Positions 14,991-24,870 are shown, numbered from the stretch's first letter. The stretch is 64,000 bases of DNA from JANWXD01 sp037446115 (GCA_037446115.1 JBBIJF010000025.1:1-64000), one strand, 5' to 3'. The notes: generated by a model from the letters alone, not told the origin. A program made the numbers and translations.

Positions 14991-16340
14991 TCAGGAGAGC
15001 TTGTACGGCGCCCGGTATCGGTAGTGCAGGTAACGGTTGGCTGCTTCATTGTTCGTGAACCTTTCGGCCCGGTAGTCCCATTCCAGATAGCTCTTGGTCT
15101 TGTGGGCGATGTTGCCGATGATCGTCGCCGCCGTGGAAAGGTGCCCTGTAAGGGTGTCGCAATTGCACCGGCTGCGGGTTTTGATGCAGTCCAGGAAGTT
15201 GCGGGCGTGGAAGGCGGTGTCCTGACTGCCCTTCATGCTGCGCGGTTCGATGACCGGCTTCCGGGATGGGTTGTAGGCTCGCTCGCTCTGCCGGTCGAGC
15301 GGGGTGCGGGCAAAGCGTGTCATCTCGGTGATCCTCTCGGGGACGACCTCCCAGCGGTTCGAGTGGATGTACATCGTGCCCTTGGTGCCGCGCAACTCGA
15401 TCTCGGCGTCCTGGATGTTGCCGGGCGCGGCATTGGCGTTGTACTGCGCAAAGATCACCAGCGTAGGACCGTCGAACTCCCACAGCACCTCCAGCGTGTC
15501 CGGGATCTCCCGGTTGTCGCGCACGGCGTACTTGCCGCCCATAGCGGTGACGGCCCGCGGCGCATCCTTGCCCAGGCACCAGCGGATCATGTCCAGGTAG
15601 TGCACGCCGAAGTTGGTGAGCTGCCCGCCCGAGTAGTGATAAAACCACCGGAAATTGTAGTAAGTGCGGTTGCGGTTGTAGGGCACTTTGGGCGCCGGTC
15701 CGAGCCACATCTCCCATTCTTCTTCGCTCGGCGGGGGCTCGTCCGGGGGATTGCCGATCCCGTTCGGCCACTCGTTGAGGATGTGGTAGCTGCGGGCGAC
15801 CGTCACTTGCCCGATGCCGCCGGAGCGGACAAACTCGGCGGCTTCCTTGAGAAACGGGGCAGAGCGGCGGTGGATGCCCACCTGGACCACCCGTTTGGTC
15901 CGCTCCGCCGTCTCCACCATCCGGCGGCCTTCCACGACAGTGAGCGAAAGAGGTTTCTCCACGTAGACGTCCTTGCCGGCATGACAGGCGTCAATGAACA
16001 TCAGGGCGTGCCAGTGGTCGGGCGTAGCGATCACCACTGCATCCACGTCCCGGTCCTCCAGCAGCTTCCGATAATCCTTGTATTTTCTCGGATTGGCCCG
16101 CGATTTCCTTGCGGCAAAATCCATATAGTCGTCCCGCAGGTCGCACAGCGCCACGGTGATCTGGTCGCCGTGTTCGAGGAAGGCATCGTGGACTTGGTCT
16201 CCCCGGTTGCCGAGGCCGATGTAACCGATGCCGACGCGCTCGTTGGCTCCGAGGATCCGGGAGTAGCTGGCGGCCGTGGCGGCCGCCGCGGTTCGGGCGA
16301 ACGTTCTGCGACTGAAAACGGAAGTATTCGGTTCCGGCAT
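14991..16340 (-). CDS. Tat-exported Gfo/Idh/MocA family oxidoreductase
   Basis: 449 residues. ATG at 16340 is chosen because a GGAGG lies 6 bases upstream; a GTG five codons earlier would overlap that site. A Tat signal (SRRTFARTAAAATAASY) precedes the Rossmann motif VGIGYIGLGNRGDQ. Family marks are VVIATPDHWHALMFIDACHAGKDVYVEKPLSLTVVEGRRM (the EKP motif), FGVHYLDMIRWCLG and a C-terminal beta-sheet domain. Oxidises or epimerises a sugar-like substrate with NAD(P); the substrate is unknown. It lies 9 bases upstream of the TIM-barrel isomerase gene, so the two form an operon. Confidence 0.88.
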   Translation of the reverse strand: MPEPNTSVFSRRTFARTAAAATAASYSRILGANERVGIGYIGLGNRGDQVHDAFLEHGDQITVALCDLRDDYMDFAARKSRANPRKYKDYRKLLEDRDVDAVVIATPDHWHALMFIDACHAGKDVYVEKPLSLTVVEGRRMVETAERTKRVVQVGIHRRSAPFLKEAAEFVRSGGIGQVTVARSYHILNEWPNGIGNPPDEPPPSEEEWEMWLGPAPKVPYNRNRTYYNFRWFYHYSGGQLTNFGVHYLDMIRWCLGKDAPRAVTAMGGKYAVRDNREIPDTLEVLWEFDGPTLVIFAQYNANAAPGNIQDAEIELRGTKGTMYIHSNRWEVVPERITEMTRFARTPLDRQSERAYNPSRKPVIEPRSMKGSQDTAFHARNFLDCIKTRSRCNCDTLTGHLSTAATIIGNIAHKTKSYLEWDYRAERFTNNEAANRYLHYRYRAPYKLS

Positions 16341-16376
16341 GATCATCCTCCGCACACTGACATGGTGGGGCGTTGC

Positions 16377-19300
16377 TCAGAATAGCATGCGCAAAGAAAG
16401 CTGCCAGTTGCGGGCATCTCCCTGAGTGGCGGTGATGCGGCCGAAGGCGGTGCTGGTCGGCGACGTGTTGGGGTTGTTAAAGTTGGTTTGATTCAAGGCG
16501 TTGTACACGTCGGCGCGGAAGCGCATCTTCACACGCTCCCCCCTCAGCGGAAAATCCTTGGCGATCGAAAAATCCCAGCTCCGCTGGTCGTCGCCGCGTA
16601 TGCCGCTGAAGCGCAGCGGAAAAGCTCGCAGGTTGAAGGAGAGTTGCTGGGCGGAATTGCGGTTGAAACCGGCTTCCGTGTTAAACCAGCGGTCCACGTC
16701 TCGCTGGCTCTTGGGCAGCGGGATCTTCTTGATGTCGCCGGTGAAGATCGCATTGCCGAAGCCGAGCGGGGCGCCGCTTTGCCGCGCCACGATGGCGGTG
16801 AGTTGCCAGCCTCCCAGGACGAAATTCACAGGACCGCTCCAGTTGCCTCCGAAGCGCCGTCCCCGCCCGAGGGGGATCTCCCAGATCCCGCTGGCGGTGA
16901 GCCGGTGCGGGCGATCGAGCGAGGCAATGGTTTCGTAGGGCATCGGGTCAGAAGCATTCAGAAACTCGGTAGCCTCCATCAGCTTGGAAAACGTATAGCC
17001 CAGTTGCACAGTGTAGCTGCGCGACAGCCGCTTTTCCGCTCGTATCTGGAGCGAATGGTACCAGGAGTAACCCGCCGGATCTCCGGTCGTAATGCTGCCG
17101 AAATGAGGATACGGCCTGAGCAGATTCGCACGAGAAATGTTCCGTCCATAGACCGGATCCAGACCGAAAAACGGGTTCGGAAACGTGCGGCTTAAGAAAT
17201 CAATCGTGGACTGATCCCGGAACGGGCTTGTGCTCAAGTAGCGGGCCGGGGTCGTGTTCAACTCGCGAGTCACTTCCAGCCTCGTTCCTCGGTTGGCCAC
17301 ATACGAAAGCTCGATCAGGAACTCCCCCGGCAAGACGCGCTGGACGCCCAGGGACCAGCGCTGGGCGTAGGCGTGACGGCGGTTGGGGTTATGAAACTCG
17401 ATGCTTTGCCCCAGATTCGTGGTGAGTCCGCCGGCGGGGCCTCGGGGCTGGAGCAACCCGTTGGGGAAGGGATTCGCCGTCTTTGCCACATAGGTGAGCC
17501 CGTTGTCCAGGGAAGCCTGAATCGGCGTGCTTTGCGAAAAGCCGGTCTGAATTGCCACGGTCTTGAGGATGCCCAGCGTGTCATAGAACATGCCATAACC
17601 GCCGCGAATCACCGTTTTGGAGTTCAGCTGATAAGCCAACCCGAACCGGGGCATCACATTGTGCTTGTCCGTTACAAAAGGACTCCGGCCAGTCCTTCCC
17701 TGAGCGACCCACGTCAGGCCGCCCAGCACCCGGAAATCCGACGGCGAAAGCTCCGGAATCGGACCGGCTGCGTAGTTGGCCCTTGCCTGCGACTCGATGG
17801 GGTTCGGGGACGTGAAGTCGAAGCCCGCCACGAGCCGGTTAAAGCGCTCGGTTACGGGGTCTTCGAACTCCCACCGTAGCCCGATGTTCAACGTCAGCGC
17901 GCGTGTCAGGCGGATATCGTCGTGCCAGTAAGCGCCCAGATAGCGGTTCTGTAAAGCCGAACTAGTTGCGACCTCCATGGAGCCGCTCGGGATGCCAAGC
18001 AGCAGCGATGCCAGATCCTGTCCGATCGGAGCCGCGGGGGAGTTGTCCAGCGGTCCCCGCGTATAGGTGGTCGTAAACGAGAAATCCGGAGCCACTCCAA
18101 TCGGTCGCCGGTTGTTGAAGCTCCGTTCCACGCGCAGCTCCGCCCCGAACTTAAAGGCGTGCCGGCCATGCATCTTGGTGAGATGGCCGCCCAGCGTATG
18201 GATCAGGCTCGAATTGTATCCGTCTCCGGGAGATTCCCAGTCGGAGATAGTCGAGAAAGCACCCACACGAATGCGCGGAACGGGAGCCTGCCTGGGATCG
18301 AGTAATCGGATCAAACCCTCTGAGAATCCCAGACGTGACAGATCATACCCGCGCGTCCGCCGGTACTGCCACCACTTGGTGCTGGTCAGCCCGTAGCGGA
18401 CGTTGAGCACCAGTGTGGGGTTAAGGATCACTACGTCATCCACTGCCACGCCGCGATTGGGCCGGTTCAGATGAATGCCGTTGATGTGCGTGCCGAAGCT
18501 GTCGTTTTTGTCCTCGAACCAGAAGTCGTAATGGAGCCGGAGAAACGCCCGGTGGTTTTCGTTGAACGCGTGGTCCAGCCGCAACAGGTGCTGGTAAATC
18601 TTTTCGAGCGCCTTGTTGGAAAGGAAAAAGTTGTTGCGCCCGTCAGAGGTGCCCGGCTGGTTGGGCAGCGGGTACAGCGCCACGAGCTTCAGTCCGGTGG
18701 GATCCAGGAGGTTCTTGGGGATCACGTTTCCGGGAAACGGCTGGCGCCGGAAACGACCTCCCGGAGCGGGTTGCGTGGAGAACGGATCGTAGATTTGGTA
18801 TGTCGAACCCAACCGGAGCAGCGCCGAGAAATCGCCTTCGCGCTGGGCTGCCGTGGGCACCGTCTGCGTCCAGCGCGTGGGTACGCCGAACCGGTTATCG
18901 TCACCCACATAAAACCAGAACGTCCGCTGGCGGCCGTTGTATATTCCCGGCAGGATCAGGGGCCCGCCGATGGACCCGCCGTAGCGGTGATCTTGGTATA
19001 CGCCTGGTTTGGTGCCCGCCTTGTTGTTGAAAAAGTTCGGCGCATCCAGCGAGCTGTGACGCAAGACGTAATGCAGCTCCCCGTGCCAGTCATTGGTGCC
19101 GCTTGCAGTACTGACGTTGATGACGGCCCCCATGGTTCGCCCCACGCTGGCATCGTACGACGTCGTCTGCATTTTGAACTCACGCACAGCGTGGATGGGC
19201 GGGCTGAATGCAATACGGCCATAGCCCCGCCCCCGGTCGGCGGACATGTTGCTGATGCCGTCAATCTGGAACTCGTTGTTATATTGGCCGGCTCCGTCCA

Positions 19301-19850
19301 CGGCGATCTGGGAGGTGGCCTCGGGGGCGAACGCCTTCCGCAGCCGGAGATTTGTGGCGTTCACGACTCCGGGCGCCAGCAAGGTGAGTTCCATCGGATT
19401 GGCGCCGCGCTGCGGCAGTTCCAGGATGCGGCGCCGGTCCATGACTTGGCCGAGGGACGAGCCGGCCGTGTCGAGCAGCGGAGTCGTGGCGGTGACTTCA
19501 ACGCTTTCGGTCACCTGACCGACTTCCAGCCGGATCGGGAGATCCACGCTTTCTCCCACTCGTACCTCGACGTTGTCCTGAACGAACCGTTTGAACCCGG
19601 GAAGCTCGGCACTGACGCGATAGCGTCCGGGGGGCAGGAAAGGGATCTGAAACACGCCGGCGGCGCTGGCCGTGGCCGAAGCACTCATTCCGGTCTCCGA
19701 GTGCGTAGCGCGCACGGTTACTCCAGGAACGACGGCGTCGGTCGCATCGCGCACGGTACCCACGATGGCGCCCCGCGGATCTTGCGCCCGGAGCAGAGGC
19801 GCGACCATGAGGCAGGAAAGAATCAGACAAGGGATAATGCGCGCGGGCAT
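16377..19850 (-). CDS. Oar-like TonB-dependent outer-membrane receptor with carboxypeptidase-regulatory domain
   Basis: 1157 residues. Signal peptide to about residue 22, then a CarboxypepD_reg-like beta-sandwich (GAIVGTVRDATDAVVPGVTVRATHSETG and YRVSAELPGFKRF, to about residue 110). A plug region follows (LLDTAGSSLGQVMDRRRILELPQRGANPMELTLLAPGV, FQIDGISNM) and then a long barrel ending in QLSLRMLF with terminal Phe. This architecture is massively expanded in Acidobacteria and is linked to uptake of large polymers, usually carbohydrates. A GGAGG lies 8 bases before ATG. It is upstream of the sugar oxidoreductase/isomerase pair on the same strand, which fits a sugar uptake and use unit. Confidence 0.92.
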   Translation of the reverse strand: MPARIIPCLILSCLMVAPLLRAQDPRGAIVGTVRDATDAVVPGVTVRATHSETGMSASATASAAGVFQIPFLPPGRYRVSAELPGFKRFVQDNVEVRVGESVDLPIRLEVGQVTESVEVTATTPLLDTAGSSLGQVMDRRRILELPQRGANPMELTLLAPGVVNATNLRLRKAFAPEATSQIAVDGAGQYNNEFQIDGISNMSADRGRGYGRIAFSPPIHAVREFKMQTTSYDASVGRTMGAVINVSTASGTNDWHGELHYVLRHSSLDAPNFFNNKAGTKPGVYQDHRYGGSIGGPLILPGIYNGRQRTFWFYVGDDNRFGVPTRWTQTVPTAAQREGDFSALLRLGSTYQIYDPFSTQPAPGGRFRRQPFPGNVIPKNLLDPTGLKLVALYPLPNQPGTSDGRNNFFLSNKALEKIYQHLLRLDHAFNENHRAFLRLHYDFWFEDKNDSFGTHINGIHLNRPNRGVAVDDVVILNPTLVLNVRYGLTSTKWWQYRRTRGYDLSRLGFSEGLIRLLDPRQAPVPRIRVGAFSTISDWESPGDGYNSSLIHTLGGHLTKMHGRHAFKFGAELRVERSFNNRRPIGVAPDFSFTTTYTRGPLDNSPAAPIGQDLASLLLGIPSGSMEVATSSALQNRYLGAYWHDDIRLTRALTLNIGLRWEFEDPVTERFNRLVAGFDFTSPNPIESQARANYAAGPIPELSPSDFRVLGGLTWVAQGRTGRSPFVTDKHNVMPRFGLAYQLNSKTVIRGGYGMFYDTLGILKTVAIQTGFSQSTPIQASLDNGLTYVAKTANPFPNGLLQPRGPAGGLTTNLGQSIEFHNPNRRHAYAQRWSLGVQRVLPGEFLIELSYVANRGTRLEVTRELNTTPARYLSTSPFRDQSTIDFLSRTFPNPFFGLDPVYGRNISRANLLRPYPHFGSITTGDPAGYSWYHSLQIRAEKRLSRSYTVQLGYTFSKLMEATEFLNASDPMPYETIASLDRPHRLTASGIWEIPLGRGRRFGGNWSGPVNFVLGGWQLTAIVARQSGAPLGFGNAIFTGDIKKIPLPKSQRDVDRWFNTEAGFNRNSAQQLSFNLRAFPLRFSGIRGDDQRSWDFSIAKDFPLRGERVKMRFRADVYNALNQTNFNNPNTSPTSTAFGRITATQGDARNWQLSLRMLF

Positions 19851-20014
19851 GCCGGCAACCTCCCGAATGGAGTTCTGCGCGCGAATCTACACCCGGAGCC
19901 CCAACCGCGTCAAGCGGCTCGCGACCGCCGGCCTGCCCCACGGGTGGCTGCCGGACTTGGCCTGTAGCGGTTAATCCCTGCTACCTCCGCGCTACTCGAG
20001 CAGACGCACCTCCC

Positions 20015-20482
20015 CTAAGGCTTGTGCCCCAGCCTCGATACCTGAACGATCAGCCCGTCCGGATCAGGAAAGTACACGCGATCCGTGCCCGCGGGGCGGC
20101 GAGGCTTCAATCCCTGCCGCTGCAATTCCTCGAAGACGGCCTCGGCACGAAAGTTCTCAATGGCGATGCAGTAATGGTCAAGGCCCGCCTTGTCGCCGCG
20201 GAACAGCGCCAAAAAGCCTTCCTGGCCCACACCGAGAAAACAGCCGGAGCCGGACTGGCTCAGCACAGGCATCCCGAAGTGCGTCTGGTAAAAATCCCGC
20301 GAGCGCGCCACGTCGGTGACGCGCAGGGCCACATGATTCCACCCTGCGGCGCGAAACGTAGAGTCGGCCGCCGGCGCGTCCGCCCGGATGGCAACAAGCG
20401 CCGTCAGCCCTGCAACCAGTTGGCGGCGACTTACTGCTCCGCGATCGTAGGCATCGAGCATCCCTTCAATCAGATCCTTCAT
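20015..20482 (-). CDS. VOC (glyoxalase/dioxygenase fold) family protein with export-like N-terminus
   Basis: 155 residues from ATG at 20482, preceded by a GGGGAG site. The N-terminal 50 residues include a Tat-like SRRQLVAGLTALVAIRADAPAADS segment. The rest is a single VOC half: WNHVALRVTDVARSRDFYQTHFGMPVL, LDHYCIAIENF and RVYFPDPDGLIVQVSRLG, containing the usual His and Glu/Gln metal positions. Function unknown. It is isolated, with 164 bases on one side in which I see no further feature. Confidence 0.8.
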   Translation of the reverse strand: MKDLIEGMLDAYDRGAVSRRQLVAGLTALVAIRADAPAADSTFRAAGWNHVALRVTDVARSRDFYQTHFGMPVLSQSGSGCFLGVGQEGFLALFRGDKAGLDHYCIAIENFRAEAVFEELQRQGLKPRRPAGTDRVYFPDPDGLIVQVSRLGHKP

Positions 20483-20574
20483 CGTTCGCTCCCCTCCGTG
20501 CGCCCGGCCCGTTCCCAAACCTGCCGCTCGCGCTGCTCCCGTGCCGGGCCGCCGTGGAGTATTCTACTTCGGGG

Positions 20575-21411
20575 ATGTTGTGGCGAATGATGCCTCTTTT
20601 TGCGGTTTTGGCGGTCTCGGCCTCCGCGCGCGTCGCCGTTCACGGCCATCGAGGGGCGCGGGCGGTGCTGCCGGAAAACACGCTGCCGGCCTTCGAACAC
20701 GCCATCGAAGCCGGCGCCGACTTCCTCGAGCTCGACGTGGTCGTGACGCGCGACGACGTTCCCGTGGTCGTGCACGACCCCGTGCTCAACCCCGCCATCT
20801 GCCAGGGTCCGGAAGGCAGCCGGGTCGTGCGCGAGATGACGCTGGAGGAGGTGCGGCAGTTCGACTGCGGCGCACAGAAAAACCCGGCGTTCCCGAAACA
20901 GCGCCCGCTTCCGGGAACGCGAATCCCGACGCTGGACGAGGTCCTGGCCTTGGCGCCCCGGGGCGCATTCGGCTTCAACATCGAGATGAAAAGCTTCCCG
21001 GACAAGCCGCAGTACGCGCCGCCGCCGGAGGAGTTCGCCCGCCTGGTGCTCGCCGCCATCCGCCGTCACGGGCTCGAGCAACGGGTCATCGTGCAGTCCT
21101 TCGACTTCCGGACGCTACAGGCGATGAGGCGGCTCGCACCGCACATCCGCCTGGCGGCGCTGTGGTCCGCCGGAGCCAGGGATTTCGCCTCCGTTGCCCG
21201 CGAAGCCGCGGCGGAGATCGTGGCTCCGCAGTACCGGCTGGTGACCCCCGAGCAGGTCCGGGCGGCCCATCGCGCCGGGCTCCAGGTCGTGCCGTGGACG
21301 GTCAACGACGCCGAGGAGTGGGATCGGTTGATCGCCGCCGGCGTGGACGGCATCATCACCGACGATCCCGCCGCGCTGGTGGCCCATCTGAAGCGGCGCG
21401 GTCTCCGGTAG
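20575..21411 (+). CDS. Exported glycerophosphodiester phosphodiesterase
   Basis: 278 residues from ATG at 20575; a GTG at 20554 is an alternative start. A short hydrophobic N-terminus (MMPLFAVLAVSASA) suggests export. GDPD motifs are present: the HGHRGARAVLPENTLPAF catalytic block, GADFLELDVVVTRDDVPVVVHDP metal ligands, FNIEMKS, and at the end VVPWTVNDAEEWDRLIAAGVDGIITDDPAAL. It would hydrolyse glycerophosphodiesters to glycerol-3-phosphate and an alcohol. Convergent with the phosphatase-fold gene ending at 21420. Confidence 0.92.
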   Translation: MLWRMMPLFAVLAVSASARVAVHGHRGARAVLPENTLPAFEHAIEAGADFLELDVVVTRDDVPVVVHDPVLNPAICQGPEGSRVVREMTLEEVRQFDCGAQKNPAFPKQRPLPGTRIPTLDEVLALAPRGAFGFNIEMKSFPDKPQYAPPPEEFARLVLAAIRRHGLEQRVIVQSFDFRTLQAMRRLAPHIRLAALWSAGARDFASVAREAAAEIVAPQYRLVTPEQVRAAHRAGLQVVPWTVNDAEEWDRLIAAGVDGIITDDPAALVAHLKRRGLR

Positions 21412-21419
21412 CGGCCCGG

Positions 21420-22505
21420 TTAGAACGGCAGCGGGGGCGCCTGCGAAAAAGGTGCCATACCAGGCTGACAGAATTTTGCGATGGTGGGGGCGATTTGGCC
21501 GAGCGTGACCTCGCCCACGTCGTCCCGTTCGCCCCGCGCCGCCACGTCGGGGCCGAGCGCCGCAATCCACACCGCTTCGGAACCCCGAATCTTCCGGCCG
21601 TGCTGGCGCCACTCCGAAGGACCGGAACCGCGCCCGTGATCCGTCGTCACCAGCAACAGCGTCTGATCCCGGTACTCGGGAAGACCCTGCAACGTCTCCC
21701 ACAGATCGGCCAGGAAGCGGTCGAACTGGTGCGCGGCGCGCAGCGTCAGGTCATAGCGGCCCGCGTGGGCCCATTCGTCGGTCTCCCCATACCCGGCAAA
21801 AAGCAGGCGCGGGCGGTGCTCCCGTAAGTACTCCTTCAGCGCAGCATGCATCAACGAATCCAGAGAGTTGTCCTCCCAGATCCGCGTCGTAGTTCGGTAC
21901 AACTCGCGCAAGAGCAACAGGCGGGGGCCGGAGCTTTCCAGCGGCGGATCCCAGCCGGCGTACACAGGAATGCGGCTGCGCTCCCGGGCAAAGATGTCGT
22001 TGAACACACCCCAGGTGGCGAAGGCGGCCACTCGCCCTCGGAATCCTTCCTCCCGGCCGAGTATTTCAAAGACCGTCTCATTCGGGTTGGGCCCGAAATC
22101 ATTGCGGTCAATCCGCGGATCCGGCCGCCCGGTGAGCATCTCGTTGTAGCCCGGGTAAGAGAAGTTCAGTCCGTTGGCGACGCGCGCAATGCTGCGGCGG
22201 TCGCGGTTCCCGAAAAGCTGGCCCTGGCGCGCCACCACCGACCAAAAAAACGGCAGCAGCGCCTGACGCGCCGCCTCCGGCTCCGGCCGGTAAAATTCGC
22301 TGCGGAGCTTGTCCGCATCCCGCACGCCCCCTCGCTTGGAATCGAGCAGCGACGGATCGGCCCCTCGGAAGACCTCCTGCCACCGCAGGCCGTCGGAGAC
22401 TACCAGGACTACGTTGCGGGTTTTGGTTTGCCCATCCAGCTTGAATCCCGCCGCAGCCAGGACCAACCCGGCGACGATACAGCGAACCCGTACGCTCATG
22501 AACAC
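21420..22505 (-). CDS. Exported alkaline-phosphatase-superfamily protein
   Basis: 361 residues from a GTG at 22505 with GAGG five bases upstream; the ATG two codons later is possible. A signal peptide is present. Superfamily features are the N-terminal VVLVVSDGLRWQEVFRGAD (nucleophile/metal loop, lacking the canonical D-G-[TS] nucleophile of classical phosphatases), YPGYNEMLTGRPDPRI, LLFAGYGETDEWAHAGRYD and TLLLVTTDHGRGSG with metal-ligand DH. It could be a phosphodiesterase, pyrophosphatase or sulfatase-like enzyme. It begins 9 bases after the TonB receptor gene, so it is likely part of that operon. Confidence 0.82.
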   Translation of the reverse strand: MFMSVRVRCIVAGLVLAAAGFKLDGQTKTRNVVLVVSDGLRWQEVFRGADPSLLDSKRGGVRDADKLRSEFYRPEPEAARQALLPFFWSVVARQGQLFGNRDRRSIARVANGLNFSYPGYNEMLTGRPDPRIDRNDFGPNPNETVFEILGREEGFRGRVAAFATWGVFNDIFARERSRIPVYAGWDPPLESSGPRLLLLRELYRTTTRIWEDNSLDSLMHAALKEYLREHRPRLLFAGYGETDEWAHAGRYDLTLRAAHQFDRFLADLWETLQGLPEYRDQTLLLVTTDHGRGSGPSEWRQHGRKIRGSEAVWIAALGPDVAARGERDDVGEVTLGQIAPTIAKFCQPGMAPFSQAPPLPF

Positions 22506-22514
22506 GTAGTCCTC

Positions 22515-24755
22515 TCAGAAGAATCTCACGCTGTAAGTGAAACGCACTCCCCGTCCGATTTCAGGAGCGAAGTCCTTAATCAGCGACAGGTGGTTGCGAT
22601 AGAGCCGGTTGGCGGCATTGAAGACGGTCACCGAGAACAAGTGCAGCGAGTGCGACCCGGCTCGCGTGTAGGAGGCGCTCAGGTTCCAAAGCGCGTAGCC
22701 CGGCGTACGCGTCTCCGTGATAAACGTCTGATGCTGGGCGTTGGCCAGCACGAGTTCCGGCTCGATACCGAAACTGCCAAAGTGCGCATCCAGGCCGATC
22801 TTTCCGCGCACCGGAGGAATGCGGGGCAAAGGCGTCCTGCTTTCGCGCAGCTGCGCATCCACGGAATCCACACCCAGCTTGAGCCACACATCCCCGCCGA
22901 GTCGGAGCTCCGTGCGGGCTTCGGCGCCCATGTAGCGGCTGCCCCCTTGCCGGTAGCGCGCGGCGATCAGCCCCTCCTCGAACTCACCGGTCGGGGCCAG
23001 GAAAATAAAATCACTCATGCGGTAGTAAAACAGGCTCACGTCGCCGCGGAAACGCGACCCTGCGTGCCGCACGGCAACTTCGACGCCGTTGTTGCGTTCC
23101 GCCTTCAAGTCCGCGTCTCCGATCTCGAAGGCGAGATTCCCCGGGTGGGGCCCGAAGTTATACAGTTCCTCGAGGGCCGGCGGGCGAAACGAATGGCTGT
23201 AGGAGGCCACGATCGCCCCGTTCCGCCATAGCGGCGCCCGCACCGCCGCCGATGCCGACAGCCCCGTAAACCAGCGCGCCGAACGCCCTTCCGGATCGTA
23301 GCGCGTGCTGTCCACCCGCGCGCCGAACTGGAGCTGGACCGGTTCCAGAGACACCTCCTCGACCACAAACCCGGCAATACCGTCCTGCGTCACCGGCGGG
23401 GCCAGCTGCTCCTCTCCCCTCGTGCGGTAGGCACGCCGCAAACCCGAGAACCCGAACCTGCCCGACAGCCTGCCCCAAGGCCGCTGTTCAAAGATGCCGC
23501 GATAGAGAAACTGCCGGTTGGAAAACCGGGTCCCGATTTCAACACCCGTAATCTCGTTGTGCCTCCAGTCCGTGTATGCCGCGAAGAGCTTAAACTCAGG
23601 CAGGGCCGCGGCCGGTTGCCGAATGGTGCCATTGAACCGGAGACTGTGCTGGCGCCAACCGATGTCCACCGGCCCTTCCTCCAAAAAGGGGACCTCGGGA
23701 ACTCCGTAACGCCCGTCCCCGACGGCGTACTCAACATGGAAGAATCCCCGGTCGCGGTAGTAACCCAACCCGCCCGAAGCGTGTTCGGCGCGTGTCTCTG
23801 AGTTCCTCAGCCGGCCTTGCGGAGTGCGATAGTCGCCCGTGCGCAGTCCGCTACCGCCCCCCGAAACAAGCCAGTCCCCGCGACCGAATTCAAACCCGGC
23901 CGATACCCCGCCGTGACCGTTGTTCGATCCGCCGCTGCCGGTGACAAATCCCCGCAGACCCTCGTGAGGATGCTGGTGGATCAGGTGATGGCTCGAGATC
24001 ACATTCACCACGCCGCCGATGGCGTTCGGACCGTACAGCAAAGTCGCGGGCCCCCGCAAGACTTCGACCCGCTCGGCCGAGCTCAGGTCAACCGGCTCGC
24101 CGTGATCTCCCGACTGCGACGAGAGCGTCCCCGTCGGGAGGCCGTCCTGCAAGATCAACACGCGGTCGCCGTCGAAGCCGCGGATCACCGGCCGGCTGCT
24201 GCCAGGCCCGAAGCTGCGCTTGGCTACGCCGTTTTGATTATCCAGGGCCTCCCCCAGCGACGCTGCCGCCCGCGGGGCCAGATCCAACTGCTCCAGAGTC
24301 GCGACGGAATGAAACGCCTCCAGCGTGGTCTGTTCCCTGCCGGAAGCCGTCACCGTGATCTCTTGATGCACCGGAGCCAGCCGCAGCCCGAAATCCGCGA
24401 CGGCTACTCCGCCCGGCGGAACCTCGACGGTACGGCGCTCGTCCGTAAGCGGGTGCATGTGGGCGACCACCTCATATCTGCCCGGCGGCACGTCTTTGAA
24501 CTCGTACGTGCCGTCTCGACCCGTGCTCGCCGAGCGCCCCAACTGCACAATCAGCACGCTGGCATCGTGTAAAGGATCTCCCGTTCTTTCGATCCGCACC
24601 GTGCCGCGCAACGTCCCCGGAGACGGCGCCTGGGCCGCAGCGCTGGCGAGCGCCGTCATCACACTCAGCACGACGCTCCCCGCCCATCCCCGCCGGACGC
24701 GAATAGTCAATTGCCTCAGAAGCGAAGTCTCCAGGCTTCCCCAAAATCCTGCCAT
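22515..24755 (-). CDS. TonB-dependent receptor, possibly for a metal (Zn/Cu) or metal complex
   Basis: 746 residues from ATG at 24755 with GGGAGGGTG six bases upstream. A signal sequence is followed by a carboxypeptidase-regulatory-like domain (GTLRGTVRIERTGDPLHDASVLI and YEFKDVPPGRYEVVA). Then comes a plug (ASLGEALDNQNGVAKRSFGPGSSRPVIRGFDGDRVLILQDGL, VEVLRGPATLLYGPNAIGGVVNVIS) and a 22-strand-type barrel ending FTYSVRFF. Directly after the plug there is a His-rich stretch, SSHHLIHQHPHEG, of the kind seen in ZnuD-like receptors. The gene is downstream of a Cys-rich exported mini-protein and a BtuF-like protein. The substrate is inferred, not proven. Confidence 0.88.
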   Translation of the reverse strand: MAGFWGSLETSLLRQLTIRVRRGWAGSVVLSVMTALASAAAQAPSPGTLRGTVRIERTGDPLHDASVLIVQLGRSASTGRDGTYEFKDVPPGRYEVVAHMHPLTDERRTVEVPPGGVAVADFGLRLAPVHQEITVTASGREQTTLEAFHSVATLEQLDLAPRAAASLGEALDNQNGVAKRSFGPGSSRPVIRGFDGDRVLILQDGLPTGTLSSQSGDHGEPVDLSSAERVEVLRGPATLLYGPNAIGGVVNVISSHHLIHQHPHEGLRGFVTGSGGSNNGHGGVSAGFEFGRGDWLVSGGGSGLRTGDYRTPQGRLRNSETRAEHASGGLGYYRDRGFFHVEYAVGDGRYGVPEVPFLEEGPVDIGWRQHSLRFNGTIRQPAAALPEFKLFAAYTDWRHNEITGVEIGTRFSNRQFLYRGIFEQRPWGRLSGRFGFSGLRRAYRTRGEEQLAPPVTQDGIAGFVVEEVSLEPVQLQFGARVDSTRYDPEGRSARWFTGLSASAAVRAPLWRNGAIVASYSHSFRPPALEELYNFGPHPGNLAFEIGDADLKAERNNGVEVAVRHAGSRFRGDVSLFYYRMSDFIFLAPTGEFEEGLIAARYRQGGSRYMGAEARTELRLGGDVWLKLGVDSVDAQLRESRTPLPRIPPVRGKIGLDAHFGSFGIEPELVLANAQHQTFITETRTPGYALWNLSASYTRAGSHSLHLFSVTVFNAANRLYRNHLSLIKDFAPEIGRGVRFTYSVRFF

Positions 24756-24854
24756 AACCACCCTCCCTGTCGGTGGACTAACCGGTGCCGGGAGCGTTGG
24801 GAACAAGTCTGCAAGCCCTCCTCTCCGTACCCAGCACCCAGGCCTGTTTCCCCA

Positions 24855-24870
24855 GCCGCCGCGCGGCGGC
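24855..24870. repeat. Perfect 16-base GC palindrome ahead of the TonB receptor gene
   Basis: GCCGCCGCGCGGCGGC lies in the 122-base gap between the Cys-rich mini-protein gene and the TonB receptor gene. No T-run follows on either strand. It may form a short hairpin in the mRNA and separate the expression of the two genes. No riboswitch consensus (cobalamin or other) is recognisable in this gap. Confidence 0.4.
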
